A stretch of 47,711 nt of DNA, taken from NCBI GenBank assembly GCA_964575975.1, contig CAZNTU010000015.1:1-47711 (forward strand). The letters are read 5' to 3'. Position 1 is the stretch's first letter, and the number at the start of each line of letters is the position of its first letter. The translations under genes were made by a program, and so were the position numbers. The stretch is from G963674505 sp964575975. Lineage in GTDB: Bacteria > Desulfobacterota > Desulfobacteria > Desulfobacterales > SKZT01. Shown one piece after another: positions 9,119-16,351 of the stretch. Under the pieces are notes generated by a model, which did no database searches, was not told the origin of the DNA, and saw only the letters and a program-made list of their open reading frames with translations.

Positions 9119-9676
9119 TCACAGAATATCGTCGATCTTGAACCCCTTGTCGGGAAAAGTCGCGGAACGTACGATCTCCGCTTTCCGGTATATTTCGATG
9201 CGATTGTAGCCTTGCCGCGAAGGATTGGTGAATACTTCCACGCATTGTTCTTCAAGGTTTGCAAGCCACGTTTCCCGGATACCGGATTTGGCGTAAAGGG
9301 GAAGCTTGACTTTGCGATCGAAAGCCAAAGAGGTGTCCGCCACTTCGACAAGGAGCCGGACGTCTTCCGGACGCGGGAGGCGTTCGGCATAGAAGTCCGC
9401 CCGAGGCTTTAGCAAGGCGATGTCCGGCTGAGGTTCGGAGAATTCGCCGATAAGTATGGGATTTTGCACGGCCACGATCACTTCCTTTCCAAAAATTTCG
9501 GTGAACAACCGAGTCAACTTGTTCACGCATGCCGCGTGAAGACTTCCTATTGGAGCCATGGCGACAATATCCCCTTCAATGAGTTCCACCCTGTCGTTTT
9601 CCGTAAGGATGCCAGCTTCGATCATTCGGTGATACTCGTCAATTGTAAATTCCCGGGTTTTGTATTCCGTCAACAT
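9119..9676 (-). CDS. Uma2 family (DUF820) PD-(D/E)XK endonuclease-like protein
   Basis: A 185-residue protein with the complete Uma2/DUF820 layout: FTIDEYHRMIEAGILTENDR at 10-29, VELIEGDIV, a central QPDIALL (the PD motif, Asp near 90), LLVEVADTS (near 108-116) followed by basic K-V-K, then YAKSGIRETWL. These are the nuclease-core positions of the family, whose members are very common in some bacterial genomes and mostly uncharacterised. GGGAG sits about 7 nt before ATG 9676 and a TATAAT box (plus-strand ATTATA, 9694-9699) lies just upstream. Before the MITE inserted, the antitoxin-like frame would have run up to this start codon, so the two may once have been an operon. Confidence 0.9.
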   Translation of the reverse strand: MLTEYKTREFTIDEYHRMIEAGILTENDRVELIEGDIVAMAPIGSLHAACVNKLTRLFTEIFGKEVIVAVQNPILIGEFSEPQPDIALLKPRADFYAERLPRPEDVRLLVEVADTSLAFDRKVKLPLYAKSGIRETWLANLEEQCVEVFTNPSRQGYNRIEIYRKAEIVRSATFPDKGFKIDDIL

Positions 9677-9692
9677 GCCTGTCTCCCATGTC

Positions 9693-9699
9693 CATTATA
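9693..9699 (-). promoter_or_regulatory. possible -10 box upstream of the Uma2 gene
   Basis: On the minus strand the sequence TATAAT (complement of 9694-9699) lies about 18 nt upstream of the Uma2 start codon. A good -35 hexamer is not evident at 17 nt. The site lies just outside the MITE-like element, so the insertion may have replaced upstream promoter sequence. Confidence 0.35.
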
Positions 9700-9720
9700 C
9701 ACAGCCTCGGTCGAGCCTAA

Positions 9721-9941
9721 GAGCCTGTTCGAAAACCCGTCCGTGCTTCGAGAGGGCGGTCTCCCGAGGGTAGCCGGACCATCCTGGTCCGGCGCCCCGA
9801 AGGCGACTGGATTGTCCTGGCCCGGCGTGCCGAGGTCCGCGACAGTGTCCGACCTTGCGCGGCATCGGACCAGAGCTGGAAGCTCTGGTTACCTTGTTCC
9901 GCCTTGTTACCGGGCCTGCTCCAGGTTTTTCGAACAGGCTC
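9721..9941. mobile_element. 221-bp MITE-like element with 15-bp terminal inverted repeats and TAA target duplication
   Basis: The element begins GAGCCTGTTCGAAAA at 9721 and ends with the exact inverted complement at 9927-9941. The trinucleotide TAA flanks it on both sides (9718-9720 and 9942-9944), as expected of a 3-bp target duplication. There is room for no transposase. Two internal hairpins are perfect: CCGGACC/GGTCCGG (9774-9780 with 9786-9792) and ACCAGAGCT/AGCTCTGGT (9869-9877 with 9881-9889). A TNA duplication with ends of this kind suggests mobilisation by an IS5-superfamily (IS1031-like) transposase elsewhere in the genome; that assignment is inferred. It interrupts the antitoxin-like gene that precedes Uma2. 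Confidence 0.8.
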
Positions 9942-10055
9942 TAACTGTTTAAGGACGGTGTTTATGGCATCTTTTTCGGTTTTGGCATTCAAGGCAGCCT
10001 TAATCCTGTCGATTGCATCCCGATCCAATTCGGTTGTTTTTTTAACATATGTCAT
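9942..10055 (-). pseudogene. small antitoxin-like gene interrupted by the MITE
   Basis: From ATG 10055 (GGAGG 8 nt upstream) the minus strand encodes 38 residues, beginning MTYVKKTTELDRDAIDRIK and ending INTVLKQL, of the size and pattern of the ribbon-helix-helix N-terminus of VapB-type antitoxins. The frame then enters the MITE and continues as low-complexity arginine/serine-rich sequence to a stop at 9717. Removing the element and one TAA copy restores a frame of about 54 residues that ends on the start codon of the Uma2 gene. No toxin gene adjoins it, so the original partner is unknown. The present product is probably truncated or chimeric. Confidence 0.6.
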
Positions 10056-10155
10056 GAAGCGCCTCCCAAAAAACTCAAACTCATACAACCATATAAAATA
10101 GGATTTATACAGATATGTTGCCGCCAATGGAACCGCAAGTCCAGATTCGCTTTTT

Positions 10156-10371
10156 TCAGGTAAAATCCTGATCGTTTAGAGATTTCACATACTTCATGTA
10201 TTTTTCAAGCGCCTCCTCCTTGTCCCCGATCTCGAGCCGATATCCCTTTTCCTCCCAGTAGTCTTTGCGCTTCATGACGCAGGAGGGGTGGCCGACCTCC
10301 ACTACGTTTCCCGCGTCGTCGACGATCATGCACGCCTGTTCCTTAACGCTTTCTTCCGCTTTGGTTTCCAT
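10156..10371 (-). CDS. small hypothetical protein at the end of the pqi operon
   Basis: Seventy-one residues with a beta-hairpin-like start (CMIVDDAGNVVEVGHPSCVM) and a lysine/glutamate-rich helical tail (EEALEKYMKYVKSL). There are two cysteines but no CxxC motif. It starts 7 bp after the pqiC stop on the same strand and is therefore probably the last gene of the pqi operon. No family is recognised, and no signal peptide or membrane segment is visible, so the product is likely cytoplasmic. Confidence 0.65.
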   Translation of the reverse strand: METKAEESVKEQACMIVDDAGNVVEVGHPSCVMKRKDYWEEKGYRLEIGDKEEALEKYMKYVKSLNDQDFT

Positions 10372-10378
10372 GGTCCGT

Positions 10379-10987
10379 CTACAGCCTTTCCCTCAATTTG
10401 TTCACGATCTCCTTCGCCAGCTTCGCTATGGCCCTGCTTTCCGCGGAGACCAAGTCGTCGAAAGTCGGTCCCGCCTGTTCGACTATCGACGTCGATACCG
10501 GCGGAATCTCTCTGTTTCGTCCGGGTCCGGAAAGCCCCCATACGCAGTCCAGACGAACCGGTCCTCCCGGAATGCCCTCGAAGGCGAACACGTTGATTTT
10601 CACCGACCAATCGGGTTTGAAATCGCCCCGGTACGGATACAGTTCGATGTCGTCCGTCCCGGTCAAAAGAGAGACGTTTTCCGTGAGAACCCTCAGAAAA
10701 TCGCTTTCGATAGTTCCCGCCCACCGGTGGAATTCGTTTACCTCCAGGCGGTTGGGACCGATTCGGGTCACGAGTTGGGAACGGTCCAGGTATTTGGGAA
10801 GAACCAGCGGACCGAGACCTATGGCCAAGTCTTTGGTTTTCGAAAGATCTTCCCGAGCCCCGTTTTCCGGAAGAGCGGAACTGAGCGCGAAAAACTGAAC
10901 CGGAGGCGCGGGACCCCGGCAAGCCGAGATCAAAGCGACCGAACAACAAACGAACAACACCTTTATTGCAATCGTTCTTCTTTTCAT
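10379..10987 (-). CDS. pqiC: PqiC-like ABC-type transport auxiliary lipoprotein (DUF330)
   Basis: A 202-residue lipoprotein with signal peptide and lipobox ending ISAC (Cys23), then PVQFFALSS, the usual beginning of the PqiC/YmbA domain, LAIGLGPLVLPKYLDRSQLV and DLVSAESRAIAKLAKEIVNK near the end. In E. coli PqiC is an outer-membrane lipoprotein that docks with the PqiB needle so lipids can cross the periplasm. The start codon overlaps the pqiB stop (ATGA, 10984-10987), so translation is coupled. A diverged 78-bp copy of its centre lies at 9038-9115. Confidence 0.9.
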   Translation of the reverse strand: MKRRTIAIKVLFVCCSVALISACRGPAPPVQFFALSSALPENGAREDLSKTKDLAIGLGPLVLPKYLDRSQLVTRIGPNRLEVNEFHRWAGTIESDFLRVLTENVSLLTGTDDIELYPYRGDFKPDWSVKINVFAFEGIPGGPVRLDCVWGLSGPGRNREIPPVSTSIVEQAGPTFDDLVSAESRAIAKLAKEIVNKLRERL

Positions 10988-12681
10988 GGATTCTTTCCTT
11001 TCCCGTAAATGAGAGCGTCCGGATGACGCTCGAGGTATTCGGCCGTCATGCGAATGGAACGGGCGGCCGCCGAAAGCGCCTGCAACGTTCGTTGCAAGTC
11101 CGTCGATACCGGCGAATCGTCGTCGAGCATGGACTCCGCTTTTTTCAATGTAAGTTTGATTTGATCGATGCTTCCCGTCACCGAATCCAACGTTTCGGCA
11201 AGTTTCGGAGTCAAGTCGGAATTCAGGCTGGAGGAGAATGCGGTGATTTGCTCCAAGCTCTTTTTCAGTTCTTCCATTGTCGAGGCTATCTCTTTGGAAG
11301 CCAGCAGACCTTGCGCGTCTTTCAGCGTCTTGTTGATTTCCTGGCCGATTTGCTCCAAGGGAACTTCTTCAAGCCTCTTCAGGAAATGCGCAAGACTCGC
11401 CGTGATTTCCTCCATGGGAGCGGGAATCGTGGGCAACACGGGATACATGCCGCCATAATCGACCTCCTTCGGCGGAGCGTCCGGATATATTCCCAGATTC
11501 ACGTACAATTGTCCGGTCAGCAACATGCCGGTCTTGAGCTGCGCCCTCAATCCCTTCCTTACAAGCCTGTCAAGCATGGCTTTCCTTCCGAGCTTTTTCT
11601 CTCCGGATTCCCGCACGCGTTCGATTTCCAAGGCGATCAGCACCGGAATCTTGAACTCCAGCGTCTCGTGGTGGAATTCGAGCCTGACATCCACGACCTC
11701 CCCGATCTTCAACCCCCTGAACTCGACGGCCGCTCCCGGCTCCAGCCCCCTCACGGTATCGTCGAAATACAAAAGATAATATTGCTTGTCATCGTATGTG
11801 GGTTCCTTTGTCTGGTCGTAATTGGCGTAGAGAGTGAAAACCTCGTTTTTCCCAGCCTGTTCGGCGGGACCGAAATCGACGGGAGTTTCGAAAGCGATTC
11901 CTCCCACAAGCAACGTCACGATCGACTCCGTATTGATCTTCACGCCGGAGGAATTAATGACGGCGTCGACTCCGCTCGCATTCCAGAATTGCGTGTTCTT
12001 GAAAACGTATTTGTCGTAGGGCGCCGATATGAAGATCTGGATATCCACGGCGGAGCCGTCCTCCAGCATGTCGTACTTGACCACCTGTCCGGCCTTGATC
12101 TGCCTGTAATAGACGGGAGAGCCGAAATCCAGGGAACCCAACTTCCCGGCCCGAAGAGTGAAATGCCGCCCCAAGGCATCTTTGGTGACCAATGGCGGTT
12201 TTTCCAAACCCACGAAGGAGCGAGCCGGTTCGCCGGGCTCTCCCGGATCTATACCGATGTAGGCCCCCGAAAGGAGGGTTCCGATTCCCGAAACCTCTCC
12301 TGCGGCGACTCTCGCTCTGACCACCCAGAAACGAGTGTTCTTGCTTAAATATTTTTCCGCCTGCTTGTCCAATTCCGCCGTTACGACTACATGGGAAAGA
12401 TCGTCGCTCAAAGCTATGGATTCCACTCTTCCGATTTGGACGTCCTTGTACTTGATCTGCGTCTTTCCCTTTTCGAGGCCGGTGGCGGCGTCGAATCGAA
12501 TGGTTACGACGGGGCCTCTTTCGGATACCGCCTTGTAGGCCAGCCAAGCCCCTATGACGATCGCCACGATGGGGATAAGCCAGACCAGGGAAAATTTCTT
12601 CCCGGAACGTATTTCCGCCACCGGAAGTTCGGATTCCGCAATGCCGGATATGGAAAGGCCTTCAGTGAGTCTTTCGGTCAT
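10984..12681 (-). CDS. pqiB: PqiB-like MCE-domain lipid transport protein
   Basis: A 565-residue protein with a single N-terminal transmembrane helix (FSLVWLIPIVAIVIGAWLAY, ~31-50) and three successive MCE/MlaD domains. These begin near GPVVTIRFDAATGLEKGKTQIKYKDVQIG (56), near GSPVYYRQIKAGQV (~185) and near AAVEFRGLKIGEVVDV (~315). A C-terminal helical/coiled-coil stretch (~420-550) matches the part that forms the PqiB needle in E. coli. It should form a periplasm-spanning hexameric tube for lipid movement between membranes. AAGGAG precedes ATG 12681, and the first 20 bp overlap the upstream pqiA gene. Confidence 0.94.
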   Translation of the reverse strand: MTERLTEGLSISGIAESELPVAEIRSGKKFSLVWLIPIVAIVIGAWLAYKAVSERGPVVTIRFDAATGLEKGKTQIKYKDVQIGRVESIALSDDLSHVVVTAELDKQAEKYLSKNTRFWVVRARVAAGEVSGIGTLLSGAYIGIDPGEPGEPARSFVGLEKPPLVTKDALGRHFTLRAGKLGSLDFGSPVYYRQIKAGQVVKYDMLEDGSAVDIQIFISAPYDKYVFKNTQFWNASGVDAVINSSGVKINTESIVTLLVGGIAFETPVDFGPAEQAGKNEVFTLYANYDQTKEPTYDDKQYYLLYFDDTVRGLEPGAAVEFRGLKIGEVVDVRLEFHHETLEFKIPVLIALEIERVRESGEKKLGRKAMLDRLVRKGLRAQLKTGMLLTGQLYVNLGIYPDAPPKEVDYGGMYPVLPTIPAPMEEITASLAHFLKRLEEVPLEQIGQEINKTLKDAQGLLASKEIASTMEELKKSLEQITAFSSSLNSDLTPKLAETLDSVTGSIDQIKLTLKKAESMLDDDSPVSTDLQRTLQALSAAARSIRMTAEYLERHPDALIYGKGKNP

Positions 12682-13333
12682 GTGCTCCTTTATCCTCGAT
12701 ATTGTCCCAAATCAGTCTCGGGTCGAAACTCATCGCGGCGAAAATGGTAAGGACCACCACCGCCGCGAAATAAACGGCGGCGGGTCCGGCCTCGATATTG
12801 GCCAAATTTCCCATTTTCACCAACGCCACGAGTATCGTCACCACGTATATGTCCACCATGGACCAACGTCCCACGGCCTCCGTCATCCGGTAGAGCTTGG
12901 CTCGATCCAACGGTCTCCAATCGGACTTCAGCTGCACGGATACTACAAGGAACGTCAATACGAGCAACTTGATCAGCGGCACGGCCACGCTTGCGACGAA
13001 TATCACGAGCGCGATGGGCCACATGCCGGTCGCGAAAAAATATATCACCCCGCTCATGATGGTATCGGATTGGACATGGCCGAGCGATGTGACTCGGGTT
13101 ATCGGAAAGACATTGGCCGGTATATAGAACACGAATGCGGCGATAATCAAAGCCCAGGTGCGTCCGATGCTGTCGGGCTTCCTGCGATGCAGCGTCGCGC
13201 CGCACCTGGGGCATTTCAAACGAACCGGACGGTCCGGATGCGCCGTCTCCGGCGCGCGGCATGCCAGACGGCATGTGTGGCAACTCAACAACGTTCCTGT
13301 CGGGGTATTTCTTCTTGCTTTCGTTTTTTTCAC
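12662..13333 (-). CDS. pqiA: PqiA-like membrane protein, second half-gene
   Basis: A 223-residue integral membrane protein. The cytoplasmic head has two CxxC pairs (LSCHTCRLAC and LKCPRCGATLHRR), then four hydrophobic segments including WALIIAAFVFYIPANVFPI and IYVVTILVALVKMGNLANIEAGPAAVYFAAVVVLTIFAA. These are the hallmarks of one PqiA repeat. E. coli PqiA (~417 aa) contains two such repeats in one chain; here each is a separate gene. Start GTG 13333 overlaps the stop of the preceding pqiA half by 4 bp, and its end overlaps pqiB by 20 bp. It presumably pairs with the other half to deliver lipid to or from PqiB. Confidence 0.92.
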   Translation of the reverse strand: MKKTKARRNTPTGTLLSCHTCRLACRAPETAHPDRPVRLKCPRCGATLHRRKPDSIGRTWALIIAAFVFYIPANVFPITRVTSLGHVQSDTIMSGVIYFFATGMWPIALVIFVASVAVPLIKLLVLTFLVVSVQLKSDWRPLDRAKLYRMTEAVGRWSMVDIYVVTILVALVKMGNLANIEAGPAAVYFAAVVVLTIFAAMSFDPRLIWDNIEDKGAHDRKTH

Positions 13334-13926
13334 CTGTCGAATCCCGCGCGTCCCCAGACCATGTCATGATCCAGAGAGGCTTTCATTGCCGCGATCGCGA
13401 AAATAAGCGCCATGAAGGCGTACAATGCCAAGCCGGGAATGATGTCGGCCATCTTTGCGAGTTTTACCAGCGCGACCAGAATCCCCAGCATGAAGACTTC
13501 CATCATCCCCCAAGGCTGAAGAGTTTTTATCCAACGAAAGACGGTAACGAGGCCGCGCGACGTCCGACCCAGTTTAAAGGGGGCCAGGATGTACAAATAG
13601 CCGAAAATCTCCAGGAACGGAACAATCACGCTCGTAAACAAGACCAGTAGCGCCAGTCCGTACATCTGCTGGCCCATCAACTCGACGACCCCCGTGAGCA
13701 GGGTGGTTTCCTTCAGCCGCCCCTCGATTTTCATTTCCAAAAACGGATACGCATTGGCGACCACGAACAGAACCGACGCCGTCAGCGTCAATGCGAGCGT
13801 ACGATCCAGGCTGTTCCGTTTTTTCATGTACAATACCGCGCCGCAACGGATGCACTTCGCCGTCTCCCCTTCCACGAGAGGTTTCTTCACGTGAGGCATG
13901 TCGCATTCATGGCACAGGATTATCAC
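13330..13926 (-). CDS. pqiA: PqiA-like membrane protein, first half-gene
   Basis: A 198-residue membrane protein and the first gene of the pqi operon. It begins with CHECDMPH and CIRCGAVLYMKK (two zinc-ribbon-like CxxC pairs), followed by four hydrophobic segments (LALTLTASVLFVVANAYPFLEM, GLALLVLFTSVIVPFLEIFGYLYIL, MEVFMLGILVALVKLAKMADII, ALYAFMALIFAIAAM). The start is GTG 13926 with AGGA about 9 nt upstream. Together with the next gene it equals one full-length PqiA, so a heterodimer is likely. A promoter should lie in 13927-14277, which it shares divergently with the sulfatase-fold gene. Confidence 0.92.
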   Translation of the reverse strand: MIILCHECDMPHVKKPLVEGETAKCIRCGAVLYMKKRNSLDRTLALTLTASVLFVVANAYPFLEMKIEGRLKETTLLTGVVELMGQQMYGLALLVLFTSVIVPFLEIFGYLYILAPFKLGRTSRGLVTVFRWIKTLQPWGMMEVFMLGILVALVKLAKMADIIPGLALYAFMALIFAIAAMKASLDHDMVWGRAGFDR

Positions 13927-14277
13927 TGGGCACCGTCCTTTCCCTTTCCGGTCGCGGTTCTTCCGAAAAACCGCAAATGCTTGGAATTCTTCGTTCCATG
14001 GAATCTATGCAAAATTCGCACTTGGGTGTCAACCGTTAAATATCCGGCGATTCGGCTTCGAAATTGCCGGTCGAAAAACGCGGCCGGCCGAAATCGAACG
14101 CGGCGTAGATTTTCTTTGAAAACGGCACGGAGATTGCTTTCCTAACATGAATCGAATATCCCGCTAACAAAAATCTTTTGGGCGACGCTCGCCGTGAAAA
14201 AACGCGAACCCGTTGCGGGAGAACTATTGCGGAAAGGAATCGTCGACTTTTTAACTGACTGGATGCGAGAACAACCT
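13927..14277. other. 351-bp divergent intergenic region
   Basis: This region separates the pqi operon (minus) from the LTA-synthase-like gene (plus). It probably holds promoters in both directions, but I found no hexamer pair with good spacing. The frame of the plus gene stays open upstream to a GTG at 14194; neither start has a strong ribosome-binding site. No RNA gene or repeat was recognised. Confidence 0.4.
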
Positions 14278-16161
14278 ATGAAAACCGAATATAAAAGACA
14301 TTTGCCGTCGGCGCTTCTTTTTTTGCCGCTGGCCGCTTTATGCACGCTTTCAATCCAGGAATCGCTTGCTCGGGGCAGTCTGGCGGGGGCTGCGAAATGG
14401 GCGGCTTCCTTCCCCGCGCCTTCCGCGCTGAATCTCTTTCTCCATGTCCTGGTTTTTTCGTTCTTTATCGCTTTGGCCGGTCGTTTCAGGGTCGGATTGA
14501 TTCTCGGTTCCATTTTCTTGATTCTTTTGGCGGCAATCAACGCCGTTAAATTGGCCATTCTGAAAACCCCGTTTTTTTCCTGGGATTATTTATACGCGAA
14601 ACAGCTACTGAAACTGGGAAAAGCCATGCTTCCGGGATACAACTGGCTCTGGTTCGCGTTCTTTTCCGCAGTGGCTCTTTTCTTGATCGTTTGCAGGCGC
14701 TGGAAATCCCAAAGGAGTTTCGGATTCGGCGCAAGGCTCGCGATCATGTCCGCGGTCTTATCCTGCGCAGGACTGCTGCACTGGCAATTCGTCCCCGTCC
14801 GGAACAAGCTCCGAATCGAGAACATCGTTTGGGATCAGACCCTGAATTACAGGAAGAACGGCTTTTTGCTCGCCTTTTCCATGAATGTTTCTCCGTTGCT
14901 GATCGACAAGCCCGCCGGATACGGCCCGGAACTGGTGAACATAGTGCTTTCGAACGAAGAAACGCAAGCAAACGGGACCGGATTCAAGGGACGGCCGGTC
15001 AGCCTGGTGATCGTAATGAGCGAATCCTTTTCCGATCTTTGGGGGATTCCTTTTCAAACCAACGTCGATCCGATGGAGAATTTCGATCGTCTCTCGTCCG
15101 AATATCCTCGTTTTACGCTGGTCTCCCCCACGTACGCGGGCGGTACCAGCCTGGTGGAATACGAGACCCTGACCGGGCTTTCCAACGCCTTTCTTCCTTC
15201 GGGCGCCATACCCTACGACCATTATATACGCTCGCCCGTCCCTTCCTTGGCATCGACGCTTCGCCGGAACAATTATCGGACCATAGCCGTGCATCCGTTC
15301 TACAAAAAATTTTGGAGCCGGAACCTCGTGTATCCGAATTTCGGTTTCGACGAATTCATTTCCATCGATCAATTCGAGGGGGCGACCAAACGAGGGGAAT
15401 ACATATCGGACGAAAGCATGACGGACAAAATCATCCGGACGATCGATTCGCAAACCGGCCCATACATGCTGTTCGCGGTTTCCATGCAAAACCACGGACC
15501 TTTCTGGGGCGGTCGGTACGAATCCGACGAAGTTGCCGTTTCCGCCAATCTATCCGACTGGATGCGGGGCGAGGTCGAGTCCTATCTCACGGGCGTTTTG
15601 GACGCGGACCGGCAATTGCGCAGACTGCTGGAATATTTGGAAAGCCGCGAAGAGCCGGTAATCTGCCTGTTTTTCGGAGATCACCAACCGGCGTTCGCGG
15701 CCAAGCTGCTCGACGAAACGGGCATGGCCGGGAAAGGGACGGAATATTTGCTGCAACTGGCGAAAGTCCCGGGACTTCTATGGGCGAATTCCAAGGAACT
15801 GCTGGACCCCGGCGCCATTCCCGATCTTTTCAGCCCCGCGTACTTGCCCGCGATTTTGTTGCGACAGATGGGCGTGCCGCTGCCGGATCATTTTCGCTAT
15901 CTTCTGAAAGGACTTGAGCAAACCCCTGTTCTGCACCGGGACTTTTTATGCGATGCAAGCGGCTTTCCGTCGAAGTTCGAAAGAAAGCGCGCAAGTTCCT
16001 ATCTTGCCGGCCTGGAGGTGTTGAACTACGACATCCTGTTCGGTTCCCAGTTTTGCTGGCGTGATTCGGACGCTCCGGACCAATACTACACTTTGGCGGG
16101 TGCAAATTTCGTAACCGAGTGCGCAAATTTCGTAACCGAACCCTTCGCAGTTCGACGATAG
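14278..16161 (+). CDS. LTA synthase/phosphoglycerol transferase (OpgB-like) family membrane sulfatase-fold enzyme
   Basis: A 627-residue inner-membrane enzyme of the LTA-synthase/MdoB (OpgB) branch of the alkaline-phosphatase superfamily. Four to five transmembrane segments occupy ~1-190. The extracytoplasmic catalytic domain has SESFSDLW (metal-binding Glu), TYAGGTSLVEYETLTG with the nucleophilic Thr, and LFFGDHQPAF (metal-binding Asp/His). Such enzymes transfer phosphoglycerol or phosphoethanolamine from phospholipid to a glycan. The next gene makes a periplasmic glucan, so decorating it is a plausible role. ATG 14278 is chosen because TM1 follows at once; GTG 14194 is possible. The C-terminus carries an in-frame 21-bp duplication (ANFVTEC ANFVTEP). 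Confidence 0.87.
   Translation: MKTEYKRHLPSALLFLPLAALCTLSIQESLARGSLAGAAKWAASFPAPSALNLFLHVLVFSFFIALAGRFRVGLILGSIFLILLAAINAVKLAILKTPFFSWDYLYAKQLLKLGKAMLPGYNWLWFAFFSAVALFLIVCRRWKSQRSFGFGARLAIMSAVLSCAGLLHWQFVPVRNKLRIENIVWDQTLNYRKNGFLLAFSMNVSPLLIDKPAGYGPELVNIVLSNEETQANGTGFKGRPVSLVIVMSESFSDLWGIPFQTNVDPMENFDRLSSEYPRFTLVSPTYAGGTSLVEYETLTGLSNAFLPSGAIPYDHYIRSPVPSLASTLRRNNYRTIAVHPFYKKFWSRNLVYPNFGFDEFISIDQFEGATKRGEYISDESMTDKIIRTIDSQTGPYMLFAVSMQNHGPFWGGRYESDEVAVSANLSDWMRGEVESYLTGVLDADRQLRRLLEYLESREEPVICLFFGDHQPAFAAKLLDETGMAGKGTEYLLQLAKVPGLLWANSKELLDPGAIPDLFSPAYLPAILLRQMGVPLPDHFRYLLKGLEQTPVLHRDFLCDASGFPSKFERKRASSYLAGLEVLNYDILFGSQFCWRDSDAPDQYYTLAGANFVTECANFVTEPFAVRR
16102..16140 (+). repeat. 21-bp-spaced direct duplication at the end of the LTA-synthase-like gene
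   Basis: The 17-mer GCAAATTTCGTAACCGA occurs at 16102 and again at 16123, 21 bp apart, producing ANFVTE twice in the last 20 codons. The perfect identity suggests recent slippage or a local duplication that stayed in frame. Confidence 0.75.
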
Positions 16162-16351
16162 AATGGTTAAAGCCGCAACCCCAGGAGCAAGAAGCGGTGG
16201 CATCCGAATTGCATTCGCCGGAACGGTTCGTTGTGGCTTAAAAAAACCGGTCGGTTTCGGAATCGGACGAAACGACCCTGCAGTGAACTTCGGTTGAGAC
16301 TCGTTTTATAAAAAAAGATCGGTTTTGCAAATTTTTTTGGGATTAAAGGAA

